Positions 31,880-42,408 of a DNA stretch of 64,000 nt are shown piece by piece. The translations under genes were made by a program, and so were the position numbers. The stretch is taken from NCBI GenBank assembly GCA_964030785.1, contig OZ034971.1, positions 45,306,004 to 45,370,003 of the forward strand. Direction: 5' to 3'. How positions within the stretch are numbered: position 1 is the stretch's first letter; the number at the start of each line of letters is the position of its first letter. The stretch is from Siderastrea siderea. Taxonomy: Eukaryota > Cnidaria > Anthozoa > Scleractinia > Rhizangiidae. The notes under the pieces were generated by a model that saw only the letters and a program-made list of their open reading frames with translations, made no database searches and was not told where the DNA came from.

Positions 31880-32392
31880 GGGGCCGATTACATGAGCCGG
31901 GCTGGCTCGGTGTACCGACATGACTGCTTAGCCCGGTATTACATGAGGCGAGCCAGCCCGCCTGCGGCTAAATTTAGAAGCTGTCGTGTGAAAAGATGGG
32001 TACATCAAAGAGCACGAACCAAGTGTTTTTATTTTCGCCAATTCATTATTTTGGCGTATTATTTTCAGTTTTCCGTAGCTTTATGGTCTGATAAACCTTT
32101 ATGTGTTATATAGAAAGAGAAACATTGATCTTCTGGTGAGCCATTTTGCTTTGAAGCGAAATTTAGTGACTAGGAAGTGTTGTCCCGGCTAGCCGGGCTG
32201 GATCAGCAATCGCGATTACATGGTAAATTTTCAGCCCGGCTAGCCGCGATGCAAGGATCCCAGCTAGCCGGGCTGAGATTTTTCCATGTAATCGCAAAGT
32301 TAATTTTTAATATGCTTCACAGACGTGCCGCGATCCCGGCAAACCGAGCCAGCCCAGCTAACCGGGCCAGCCCCCCTCATGTAATCGGCCCC
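31880..32392. mobile_element. PIF/Harbinger-like MITE, 513 bp, TTA target duplication
   Basis: Ends GGGGCCGATTACATGAG and CTCATGTAATCGGCCCC are perfect inverted repeats, with TTA on each side (31877-31879 and 32393-32395), the 3-bp TWA duplication typical of PIF/Harbinger. Interior has further CCGGCTAGCCGGG inverted blocks. Coding sequence on the minus strand is continuous when element and one TTA are taken out, so it landed in an exon. Confidence 0.88.
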
Positions 32393-32395
32393 TTA

Positions 32396-32560
32396 CAAAC
32401 TGTAGCAGTGTCATACCAGACAAAAAGGACTGATAAATTCCATCAGCTTTACGGCAACTACTTACATCAGATACAGCTTTGTCCTTCAAAGTAATGTAGA
32501 GCTGAAGTTCTGGACAGTCACATGGCTGTCCAGATCCTAGACTAAAAAAGACTCATTTGT
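32396..32560 (-). pseudogene. Decayed locus: exon part upstream of the Harbinger-like MITE
   Basis: The minus frame LGSGQPCDCPELQLYITLKD, then KADGIYQSFLSGMTLLQFV, runs to the MITE and is in frame with 31876 downward after accounting for one TTA. Confidence 0.45.
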
Positions 32561-32639
32561 AAGACTTGATGATGGTAAACTGTTCTGCCCTTTGCCCATC
32601 ACTCTGATGACGAACATGGTATTCACCTTCTTGCACTTG

Positions 32640-33010
32640 TCCTGCGGCGTTACTGCTACTCCGACTGCTCTGCCCTTCACCCTGACGAGGACCAGAGTCC
32701 TCTCCTTCACCTCCTTACACTTGTCCTGGGGAGTTACTGCTACTCCGACTGCTCTACCCTTCACCCAGATGAGGACCAGAGTCTTCACCTCCACCCCCTT
32801 ACACTTGTCCCGGGGAGTTACTGCTACTCCGACTGGTCTGCCCTCCACGAGGACCAGAATCTAACGAGGACCAGAGTCTTCACACCTCCACCTCCCTGCA
32901 CTTGTCCTGGGGAGTTACTGCTACTCCGGCTGCTCTGTTCTTCACCCAGATGAGGACCAGAGTCTTCACCTCCACCCCCTTGCACTTGTCCTGGGGTTGC
33001 TGCTGCTCTG
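32640..33010 (-). repeat. Coding minisatellite, about 85-100-bp unit
   Basis: About four to five copies of a GC-rich unit containing gttactgctactccgactgc and cacttgtcctggggag. On the minus strand it translates to repeats such as GRAVGVAVTPQDKCKEV or, in another frame, SSSNSPGQVQGGGG. Unit lengths differ by non-multiples of three, so no single frame reads through all units. Confidence 0.8.
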
Positions 33011-33220
33011 ACTGCTCTGCTCTTTACCTTCAATATGCTTGAGCAAGAAATCCAAGCTTCCTTTTTTGTACGAGCTAGGCTTCTTCCCGTGCTTTTCACC
33101 AGGTGTAGCTGTTGTGGTTTTCTTCTGCCTCCTATCTTTGTCTTTTGAATACTTCTTTTCTTTTCTCTGCACAAGAAGTAGCTCTTCTTCTAGACGTCGT
33201 TTCTTGACTCGCAGAGGTTC
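33011..33220 (-). CDS. Basic coiled-coil exon, start of decayed locus
   Basis: MEPLRVKKRRLEEELLLVQR begins at 33220 and continues KEKKYSKDKDRRQKKTTTAT and GSLDFLLKHIEGKEQSSQSS into the minisatellite. The start methionine follows an AG-ending pyrimidine tract, so it may be an internal exon. Lysine-rich, no recognised domain. Confidence 0.35.
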
Positions 33221-33524
33221 CATTTCTTTAGTAAAAACAAAAGCTTTGATTTTATTTGAAAATATGTACATAAATTACAGAAATATTTGAAATGAAAATT
33301 AAGCAATATATAACGTAACTACTATAGCATGAATCATAAAAATTGGCAATGACCTATAACAATTTCCCAAATACATTCTTGGCTGTTCAGATGCGATCAC
33401 TTCTGTTAGCAAAAAAAACTATAGCCAACTAAATCAAATATTGTCTACTAAAACTACTCTAAGAAAACATACTAAAAACTAATTTAAAAATGTCCGCGTT
33501 CCTTGCATTAACACTAAAATCATC

Positions 33525-33827
33525 TTAAAAGTCAGCATTCTTGTGCAAAGGAGTTCTAGACCCACGAACACATGTGTGGACTGATCTTAGAATTTCAAAA
33601 GGTATGTGTGTTCTAAGCCAAGATATGGCACTGGCAAAAGACTTGCCATTCTTTCGGGAAAGTTTGCCCGCTAGGTTGCTCAGGAAAAGTTTGCATTCTT
33701 TCCCCATTCCTCCGTTCGTGCCAAAAACCAGGGGAGTAAATGATCCCATTTCCACGTCAATAACTCTTTGTTGGTATTTCCTTTTCTTCTCTTTCCGTGC
33801 TCCATGAAGATCGGAGAGCCAGCTCAT
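33525..33827 (-). pseudogene. Retroelement-like C-terminal segment
   Basis: Contains MGSFTPLVFGTNGGMGKECK, ASAISWLRTHIPFEILRSVH and CVRGSRTP. From memory, the 'FTPLVFs..GGMG ... W(I/L)R..(I/L)SF.LLRS...C(L/V)RGSR' pattern closes many LINE-like polyproteins in invertebrates. No RT core is present nearby, so it is an isolated 3' remnant or a captured exon. Confidence 0.5.
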
Positions 33828-34111
33828 CTGCGTTTAGGTTCCTAGCCTTTTCTCGCGATCTTTTCCAAGTGAAAGGTTTCCTTTTTAACTTTCTCCAGAT
33901 ACTCGCTGATTTCTCATAGTTGTTTTGCTCTCATGCTTGGATTCATCTTGACAGATTTTTCAGGTAATGGTGCATTTAAAGTTCCCTAGCAAATAACTAT
34001 TTTTATTTAGCATTGATGTTGAAAACGTAGCTCTTTTACACAACTTTTCGACCCTTGCGATTGGATGAAGTTATTATATTTAGCTATGTTTGAAACACAA
34101 AACGAACTTAC

Positions 34112-34193
34112 TATGATTGGGGGCCCCAGAGTTACATTGCTTCTTGTAGTACATATGGTGAGCTGCTGGCTTTTGCACATTAAGAGCGCTTGT
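34112..34193 (-). CDS. Small unrecognised gene, exon 2 (left copy only)
   Basis: Acceptor tgatttttacag, then in phase 0 TSALNVQKPAAHHMYYKKQC NSGAPNH, donor ata|gtaagttcg in phase 1. The right copy has lost this exon after 14 bases. Further exons were not identified. Confidence 0.45.
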
Positions 34194-35062
34194 CTGTAAA
34201 AATCAAACATAACGTGGCAAGGGTGGAAAATTCGATTTCTTTCATATTTTAATGTTAGATAGGTTAGGGTATAACTAAAATCACTGGATACTTTTTTTGG
34301 CAAAATATCCTTTTATTTCAAAGAAATATGCAAATAACGAACTTCCGTTAAAATCGCCATTTGAAGCAGTAAATTATGACATCAATTTGAGGCGTTCGCG
34401 TGCAAAAACAAATGCCTCTGTCGTCTTTTAAACACTCAATTTTACTTTTGCAATCTCTCAAGAGCTTCAAAACTGATTTTGGTAGAAACTGCGCTGTTCT
34501 TTGTGTTTGAAATAATTTAATTTTGAAAGTATACATTTCTCATCAGGAAAAGTACTTCGTGAATTAAATTATTTTTCACCATGTGCTAAACCTTCAAATC
34601 GATTCAGCTTCTGGCTGTTGAATTAAGAAAAGATGTTCTCAGGATTGCTGTAAAAATTTCTTTGGGCAAATGATTGAGAGCGACGCGAGAGCTTTTCAAA
34701 GTTCGTTAAAATGCAGGTTGTTTGACCCTTCTTGGCAACATTCCATTCGCGAGTCACGCACATATTTTAATGTGTTTCGACCCATATGAGATCGAAAACG
34801 TCAAACAGAAAAACAGTTCGAAATGCTCTTACCTCATTTGCTGTAGAGGACAGGTCCAGAGGCCATTTCCGAGTGATTCTCTTGCCGTTCGACGTATTTT
34901 GGTCCTGTTGATGCCATCCAATGAACACTGCCAACTGGGTCAGTGTATTGTAAACGGTCGAACAGCTCAACAACAACCTTTCTTCCAAAACGTTCGACAT
35001 CTTTCTACACTGTGACATCTTACTCAACGGTTCAGTTGATTTAATACGAGTGTTGCTCAGTT
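34180..35062. repeat. Left arm of a head-to-head inverted duplication
   Basis: It matches 38016-38897 in reverse complement with very few differences. The arm spans the upstream region, first exon, first intron and the first 14 bases of exon 2 of a small gene. Spacer between arms is about 3 kb. Confidence 0.95.
34833..35027 (-). CDS. Small unrecognised gene, exon 1 (left copy)
   Basis: Starts at ATG 35027 (MSKMSQCRKMSNVLEERLLL) and runs 65 codons to ANE, donor gag|gtaagagc in phase 0. Followed by exon 2 at 34112-34193. The peptide includes IGWHQQDQNTSNGKRITRKW. No known domain recognised. Confidence 0.5.
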
Positions 35063-38015
35063 TTCAGTGCACAAAAGTATTATCAGATTTGACTGCTAAA
35101 TTGGGACCAAACGTTGATGGCGGCGCGTGCGTATTTGGTTTGTCACGCAATGCCTATCAAAGGCATTTTAGGGGGTATTGGAAGGGCAAAACCTTTTAGG
35201 TGAAGTAAAATAACATACAGTGTTCATTGCAGGGATTATTCGTGGTTTTAATGGCGTTGTGTCTTTCTTACTTATTACCAGTGTTCTTACAACCATTAAA
35301 AATTGTATTTGCTACCCTAGCCTAGTAGTCTGAAACGCAATTCCAACCGTCGTACAAGCTTACAGACATGGTTACAGGTGAGTGGTGCAACAGAAGTGGC
35401 GCTATTATTAACTAGACCCAACTTTAATACGGGGAAACCTATAACTACAAGGGGTTCCCTTTTTTTAATTGACGAGCGGGTGTTCTACCTATGATCATTG
35501 GTGTCAGTCTGCTGGTTCTCAGCTGGCACAGGACCGGTACAATGCACAGTTATATCAGGAGTGAAAGTCAGCTCGCTGTTAAAGGGTTGGATGGAGTTTT
35601 GGACAGGAAGGGTTCTCTCTTCATAACAAATGGGTGCAATCGAAGTTTTTAACTGTGCTCTCTTGTCAGCTGTTTGACTTGGTCTACATTAGTGTGTCCT
35701 GACTAATGAGTGGGGCTTCTAACAGCACGCCAGTGCTGTTTGAAGACTGTGAAATATGGCACGTAACCATGGTAACAAAAAATGAGGTTCTGTTCCTGAA
35801 TTTCTGTTTACGAATCTTACTGAGACAGGTTCCCAGTGAGCAAGATCTCTCACAGCAGCCAGCATACTTATCATAATGGATATGAGGATATCATAACAGA
35901 AATACGTCAAGCATCTTACCCTTAAACGTCTGTTACCTCTTTCACGTTCTACATACACCTTAATGAGGACGAAGAGAGGAGTGAGGCTTCCATCGATAAC
36001 CTGACTAATATTCGGATAGACCACAAGCGAATATATAACTCACCTGATCCAACTTTTACAAGCGAACCAGTCCCGCGTAAGATAATTTCAGATCCCTTTT
36101 TCCCCAGTCCTCTTTCACTTTTTGGCCACTCGCCGTTTCCTTACCGTGACCCGGCCCCTTATGCTGCAACTTCTGCTAGACACTATTCCAAGTTTTGCAC
36201 GATGGCTGGGACATATCATCATTGTATTCAAGCGTTTGTTGTAAAAACTGACTTGTAACTTGTGGTATCAGGCCCGCACCAAGCCTGAAATAAATGCTGC
36301 GAGCATATTGGCCTAGTCAAAGCCTTCCCCCCCCTTTCAAAATACACACTCATGCACATAGATACTAACTCTGTTCACAATGCCACAGTTTGTGTCGATT
36401 TCGTCAAACACGGCACCTTTTTGGGGACATCCTTCGTTGACAATTTGCCAAAAAGCTGCTTCCTGTTTGCTCTTTCGCCGACAAAGTTGTTGGCAACATC
36501 CACCAGATTTATAGCATCAGTTTTAAAAAAGTACCCTTAAAGTTACAAGGTTTGTTAAAATTGAAACATTTCGACAGCCAAGCTACGAATCTCGGACCTG
36601 TTTTACCTAACTCTCGTAAACGTTTACGTAACTTTTATCACTCGATTGGTGAGATAAAAATAGTTTTGTTCCTTAGACTTGTTTTAAAACAACATGATGA
36701 GCTTAAAGCTTGCAGCAAATACACAGCAGTTGCTTAGCTATTAAAGGCATTAAGGTCCTTCACAGTAAAGCTATACTGCCAGGGTCAAGGTGATATGGGT
36801 GAAGAAAGACATTGGTAAGGAACCTGGGCGACTGAAATGTGCGGTGGGCTAGTAGATTTTTGAAGCCCACTTGCCCGGTGGCTAGTGACTCAACAGATGT
36901 CAAACCCTGTTAAAGGTTGTAAAATAATAAAAGGAACTTTTAGCATCAGCATTTAAGACTATTTGTTGCACATTAATTCGTTTTAATTATATATTTTTTG
37001 GCTCATTTATTGTAATGTTTTTTCAACTTCCAAAACTTCTGGGGACTCGAGCCCCCCCCCCCCCCCTCCCCCTTCTACAGGCCTGGGTATTCTTGGTGCA
37101 TGAAAGTAAGGGAACAATTGTTTTCAAGCTTTTGATTCGTCTGGTGTTGTAACCACAAACTCCGACAACAAGAAAATGGAACCAACAACAACCGTCTTCT
37201 TTGTAACGAAGCAATTCATGTATGTAAATATGTATGATTTGTGAAAAAAAACAAAAGTCCGCGGTCCCCCCTCTAAGCCAAAACAGTAAGCACAAACTAG
37301 TTAGTCACATTACAAAAATAGAAATGAATCAGCAAAAAATATATATATATATAAATTTTGGCTTATGCGCATGCGTGAAAGCAAAATAATGTACAATTTA
37401 CAACAGAAGCTGGCTCAAAATTGAGCTAAAATGTGAGAAAACGCTTTTGTAGCAATGTTTAGTGGCATTTGGCATCATAGCACTTCAAAAACCGCTTTAG
37501 CGGTAAAAAGTGCGTTTTTCTAAGGGAAAAACGCTGACGGTAAAGGGTTAAAGAAAAGGACATTTTGTTTCAAATGTGTTCTTTTTTTCATTAAACCTGA
37601 TAAATCAACCAAAATCAGTCTCAAACGAGTAAGATTTGTCATGATAAACGATTTTCGATAGTTTAGCTAAGCTAGTACACGTACCCTTTTTGGCTAATTT
37701 TCGTGTTCGAACATTGTTATTTGCATGCCTACAACTCACGCCGAGGGGTGACTACCTTTTCTGCATTCTGGCACGGGAGGCTGAGGTGCCTAAATGTAGC
37801 ACTAATTTTGTTTCGTATTTTTGGTCCATTACTAGTTCCTCCCATTTCTCGAACCCTGAGCCGTTTAAAAAGAATCAGAGCAGATTTTGCCCTTCCCCTA
37901 CCCTCTGGTAAAATGTCCATTCCGATGATTTGCATTGCGTGACGCGGCTCTAGACAGAACTCTGGCCACGTTAGCGGCGACATGTGGTGATAAAAACCTT
38001 TTTGTGTATTGCCAA
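35063..38015. other. Spacer between inverted arms
   Basis: No gene recognised. Contains a C15 run (37052-37066), an (AT)n run near 37342 and a short inverted repeat near 37490 (ccgctttagcggt). Frames such as 36352-36540 and 37729-37983 have no supporting features. Confidence 0.5.
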
Positions 38016-38897
38016 CTAAGCAACACTGACCAGCAACTGAACCGTTGAGTAAGATGTCACAGTGTAGAAAGATGTCGAACGTTTTGGAAGAAAGGTTGTT
38101 GTTGAGCTGTTCGACCGTTTACAATACACTGACCCAGTTGGCAGTGTTCATTGGATGGCATCAACAGGACCAAAATACGTCGAACGGCAAGAGAATCACT
38201 CGGAAATGGCCTCTGGACCTGTCCTCTACAGCAAATGAGGTAAGAGCATTTCGAACTGTTTTTCTGTTTGACGTTTTCGATCTCATATGGGTCGAAACAC
38301 ATTAAAATATGTGCGTGACTCGCGAATGGAATGTTGCCAAGAAGGGTCAAACAACCTGCATTTTAACGAACTTTGAAAAGCTCTCGCGTCGCTCTCAATC
38401 ATTTGCCCAAAGAAATTTTTACAGCAATCCTGAGAACATCTTTTCTTAATTCAACAGCCAGAAGCTGAATCGATTTGAAGGTTTAGCACATGGTGAAAAA
38501 TAATTTAATTCACGAAGTACTTTTCCTGATGAGAAATGTATACTTTCAAAATTAAATTATTTCAAACACAAAGAACAACGCAGTTTCTACCAAAATCAGT
38601 TTTGAAGCTCTTGAGAGATTGCAAAAGTAAAATTGAGTGTTTAAAAGACGACAGAGGCATTTGTTTTTGCACGCGAACGCCTCAAATTGATGTCATAATT
38701 TACTGCTTCAAATGGCGATTTTAACGGAAGTTCGTTATTTGCATATTTCTTTGAAATAAAAGGATATTTTGCCAAAAAAAGTATCCAGTGATTTTAGTTA
38801 TACCCTAACCTATCTAACATTAAAATATGAAAGAAATCGAATTTTCCACCCTTGCCACGGAATTTTGATTTTGTCTGATTTTTACAGACAGGCGCTC
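38016..38897. repeat. Right arm of the inverted duplication
   Basis: Inverted copy of 34180-35062. Similarity ends 14 bases into exon 2, after acagacaggcgctctta. High identity points to recent origin or gene conversion. Confidence 0.95.
38045..38239 (+). pseudogene. Exon 1 of the same gene (right copy)
   Basis: The 65 codons are identical to the left copy, with the same gag|gtaagag donor at 38240. Because exon 2 is cut off at 38897, this copy is probably incomplete unless it splices to new sequence. Confidence 0.5.
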
Positions 38898-39071
38898 TTA
38901 AATAGGTACACAAAGATAAACTTTTGTTTAATTAAGTGATTGTATAACTTAGTAAAATACTCAGAAAGTGAAATGTTTCTTTTTCTACAAATTAAACCTT
39001 AAAAGCATTAATTGACCAATATTTCTTCTTAAATTTTGGAGATGTAAGTCTTATGACATACAATGAATAAC

Positions 39072-39172
39072 ATTGTTTACATTTAACCACAGACCACGAG
39101 TTTGGACCAAAGAGTTTATTGTCAGACTAAAAACTAAGATACAAGAGCTGATGACAATATAACTCCAACACC
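39072..39172 (-). repeat. Split direct repeat Y2 (3' terminus)
   Basis: 101 bp starting attgtttacatttaaccac on the plus strand; forms the 3' end of the element. Confidence 0.92.
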
Positions 39173-39196
39173 TTAAGGGTGGGAGGGATTTAGGGT

Positions 39197-39327
39197 AACG
39201 AAATTTGCTTGACCGCGATTACAAGAGATTATGACTGATTCACGCGTTACTTGTACAAAGATAATATAATGCTTATGACGCAATAACACTTAACAATTAA
39301 CCATCCTCACCAGGTGACGATTGACAC
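39197..39327 (-). repeat. Split direct repeat X2
   Basis: Second copy of X, starting aacgaaatttgcttgaccgc, placed between Y1 and Y2. Confidence 0.92.
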
Positions 39328-39328
39328 A

Positions 39329-39429
39329 ATTGTTTACATTTAACCACAGACCACGAGTTTGGACCAAAGAGTTTATTGTCAGACTAAAAACTAAGATACA
39401 AGAGCTGATGACAATATAACTCCAACACC
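39329..39429 (-). repeat. Split direct repeat Y1
   Basis: 101 bp, identical to 39072-39172 as read; lies just downstream of the recombinase gene. Confidence 0.92.
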
Positions 39430-39555
39430 AAACCCAAACAAGAAGTGGTATGTGGTTAAAGGTAAGATGATTAGAAAAAAAAATGTGATATATATAATTC
39501 GACTGATATGTAAAAGAAACAAACAAAGGAACAAAAGAAAAGACTGAAAACGAAA

Positions 39556-40611
39556 TTAATGCGATGACAACTGACGAATCTTAGAAGCCATAGAATTAAC
39601 AGCGCGATGTTTCTGAGCTGGAGACATTTCTAAATAAACTAAATATGCGTCGCTGCTCCAATCACCCGGAAATTTAATATGCTCTGCGGGGACATTGCAT
39701 TCGAAAGCAAAAGACGCGCCACCACGCCGAAAACTATGAGGCGAGTAAGCTCGCGGAGCTAAGCCTAGCGCTGCAACCACCCGGGCTAAAAAACTGGAAA
39801 AATGACGAAAAGTAAGAGGATGCGTTGACTGAGCCGAACCCAACCTAACCGAAAAAAGTGGGTCTGATGGGCCAACCGCATTGATACGAAGGTGGTGTGC
39901 AAGGGCCGAAACGGGACAAAGGGGAGAACCCGGAATAATAGGAAGTGGAACGCATAAGGCCCGCTGGAAAAACCTGATGGTCTTAGTCACGCGAATATTG
40001 AGAAAAGCCCCATACTGCGACACATGTAAATCAGAGCACCGCGGTACTTTAGGAGAAATAACACGATCCGATTGAATAACTAAATTAGACTTACGCAAAA
40101 AAGAAAAGAATGCTACTAAAAACAAAGCTCGAATAGCCGCTTGAATTGGCTTACTGATGTCAAACAAAGAAACCATACGCAAAAGTAAAGTAGGCGTAAT
40201 GGGCAGTTTGCGCGCTGGAGCCGCCCCCAAAAAACGTTTACACCCACGTAACACTAGCTGAAAAGAATACAAATTGTCCCACCCGGGGGGGAAACCGAAC
40301 AAACGATGAAAACGCTTAATACTAGAAATATGGTTTTGGATGGTGCCGTAAGACCGGCCTGTAACCGAAAGGAAAGCAATATAGCGTAAGACAGTTTGCG
40401 CCTGTACTGGAAACGGGCCTAGACCGAGATTGTGACAAAACTCGGTAAAAACTTGAAGATGCGACTGCATGTTTTTATGAGTTGAATCAGCGTGAGCTAA
40501 CCTAATTAACCTATGTGCAAAACCATCCAAAAATTGGAGACCTTGTGGACTACCTAAAAAAAAGAAAAAATATATATAGATATAAGCGAATACCGCAGAA
40601 AATCGGTGCAT
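39556..40611 (-). CDS. Tyrosine recombinase of the Ngaro-like element
   Basis: 351 codons from the first methionine; the homologous part starts near FLDGFAHRLIRLAHADSTHK. It has an N-terminal SAM-like core-binding region (FTEFCHNLGLGPFPVQAQTV) and a catalytic domain with Arg in FLRKSN, HxxR in SPHSFRRGGASF and the nucleophile Tyr in AYLVYLEMSP. It would integrate the circular cDNA without target duplication. The frame is intact. The first ~20 residues (YIYIYFFFFL) come from a T-rich stretch and are probably untranslated; a later start is likely. Confidence 0.9.
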   Translation of the reverse strand: MHRFSAVFAYIYIYFFFFLGSPQGLQFLDGFAHRLIRLAHADSTHKNMQSHLQVFTEFCHNLGLGPFPVQAQTVLRYIAFLSVTGRSYGTIQNHISSIKRFHRLFGFPPGWDNLYSFQLVLRGCKRFLGAAPARKLPITPTLLLRMVSLFDISKPIQAAIRALFLVAFFSFLRKSNLVIQSDRVISPKVPRCSDLHVSQYGAFLNIRVTKTIRFFQRALCVPLPIIPGSPLCPVSALAHHLRINAVGPSDPLFSVRLGSAQSTHPLTFRHFSSFLARVVAALGLAPRAYSPHSFRRGGASFAFECNVPAEHIKFPGDWSSDAYLVYLEMSPAQKHRAVNSMASKIRQLSSH

Positions 40612-40639
40612 AACCTACAAGACCTACAAAGATTCGATA

Positions 40640-42171
40640 TTACGTAACTTGAAAAGTAAGACAATCACGAGGAACAGATCTAAATATATACTGTCTGTTT
40701 AAACTAGCGGCTGTGGAATGAAATAACTCATGATAAGACGAATCTGCGTGCCAACGGCTTAACGCGTCGGCCAAGACGTTATGAACGCCTGGAATGTGGC
40801 GAGCAGTCAGTTCGCAATCATAAACAGCAGCTGTAAACCATAGTTCGCGTAAACAACGTTGCATGAAAGGGTCTTTCGATTTTCCAGAGTTTACCACTGT
40901 CACAGCAGCTTCGTTGTCGCAAGAAACGATAAATTTGCATTGGTGAAGCTTGTGAGCCCAAAACTTGACCGCGACCACAATGGTATAAAGTTCCAAGGCA
41001 GTAATATGCTGTGCGCTGTGTACAATGTCCTTAGAAAACTCGCAAGTAAAACAGTCATTGAAACAGGTCGCTCCACCGGCGTGCAAAGATGCATCTGTGG
41101 TGAACTGCAAATCGTCGAACTCCCAATGCAGAGGTTTGATAAAAGAAGTGCCGTTGAAAATAGGTAGGAAGTCCAACCACCAGGCGATGTCGGCTTTGAT
41201 ATCCGCTGAAACCTTGAGTCTTGCGCGCTTCGACGGAAAGACGCGGAGACTGTTCAATAAGCGCGACATAAAAATTCGACCTGGGTTGACACAAGCCGCC
41301 ACGAAAGAGAGTTTTCCGAGAAGAGACTGCAACTGCTTCAAAGTGTAAAATTCTCGCGAAGACCAAGAAGACAGTTCAGTAAGAAGATCCTGAACTCGAT
41401 CTTCAGTAACAGAGACTGTAAAATGTTCTGAATCAACCTCTACTCCGAGACAAACCATGTTGGTAGAAGGCGGACAATCTTTGTCAGGTGAAGTTTGAAG
41501 GCCGAGTTCGTGTAACAGTTCCTTTAAGCTCTGGAAGGCTTGTGGAGCCCTAGCTGGAACGTCCGCGCCATAGAAGTCATCGAGATAAACATCGGCGGAA
41601 AAACCAGATTTAGTGAAACAATGAACCACTGCTTTAGTTGTTCTCTGACAAATCATCGCGGAAGTCCTTAGTCCAAAAGGACAGCGTGTGTCAAAGTAAA
41701 GCATGTTATTGTGTCGAAAACCCAGGTAAAAATAATCCTTAGGGTCGATCGGAAGCTGTCTGTAAGCTCGTTGAAGGTCAAGTTTGTACAATAAACAACC
41801 CCTGCCGTGTTGTAAGATGAATTGACAAAGCCGATCAATGCCAGGAAGTCGGAGCTTGTAATGTTCGTCTAAATAGGAATCATGTGGAATCCCGCTATTT
41901 ACAGAACGAGATGGGGGAAAACTCAAATCCATAACGACTCGTCGTTTGGTCGATCCTCGCTTCAGCACGGTTTGCAGAGGGGAACAGATGAGTTGGCGAG
42001 GCAAAGGATTATGAATAAAAGGACCGGCAATAGCGCCATGTTCAAGTTCCGTAGTAATGTAATAATCAACGTGCTCGGAGAAGGAAATCGCAGAAGGATG
42101 ATTAGCCAAAGTTGATTCGGGCAAAATGTCAGCAGTGTAATTAATTGGCCATCCATAGTGTAAAAATTAAC
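40640..42171 (-). CDS. Reverse transcriptase-RNase H of the Ngaro-like element
   Basis: An open frame covers RT motifs LYKLDLQRAYRQLPIDPKDY (motif A), RCPFGLRTSAMICQR (motif B), VYLDDFYGAD (motif C, YLDD) and the RNase H domain with TTDASLHAGG, ALELYTIVVAV, DNEAAV and LADALSR, which hold its four acidic residues. The first methionine is at 42124, but similarity begins earlier: the in-frame stretch just upstream starts after a TAA at about 42172. The pol N-terminus lies in the next register, up to 42408, separated by an apparent 1-nt loss in an A5 run (42162-42166). Confidence 0.92.
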
Positions 42172-42408
42172 GATGTCAGAGTCGTGATAATCATGTAATC
42201 TAGAGTCCCAGGCGGAGATATTGAGGGACGTGTCGATCGGTACTTTTGCCCCAAACGCATTAGGCGAGTCGTGTTTTGAGGCTAAAATGTGTTTGACAAT
42301 CGGAGAAACCGATGTCGAAATGTTTACAGAAGAAGCCGGGGAAGAATGAACTGCAAAACTGTCCGTGCCTGAAATATTGTGCCCTGCGTAGTGATTAACA
42401 TCAGGTAG
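42167..42408 (-). pseudogene. Pol N-terminal part, in frame with gag after UGA
   Basis: After the gag stop (TGA 42409-42411) the same frame stays open for about 80 codons (LPDVNHYAGHNISGTDSFAV ... SPNAFGAKVPIDTSLNISAW, DSRLHDYHDSDIVNF) and then loses register with the RT frame at the A5 homopolymer 42162-42166. Its content is protein-like and its end abuts the start of the RT similarity, so it is part of pol. Confidence 0.7.

Noticed and set aside
34722..35015. Plus-strand 97-codon frame (and its mirror at 38057-38350)
   Set aside because: Antisense to exon 1 of the duplicated gene, which has a start codon, a donor and a phase-compatible second exon.
40859..41366. Frames on both strands overlapping RT-RNase H
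   Set aside because: Alternate-frame shadows of the intact RT-RNase H reading frame.
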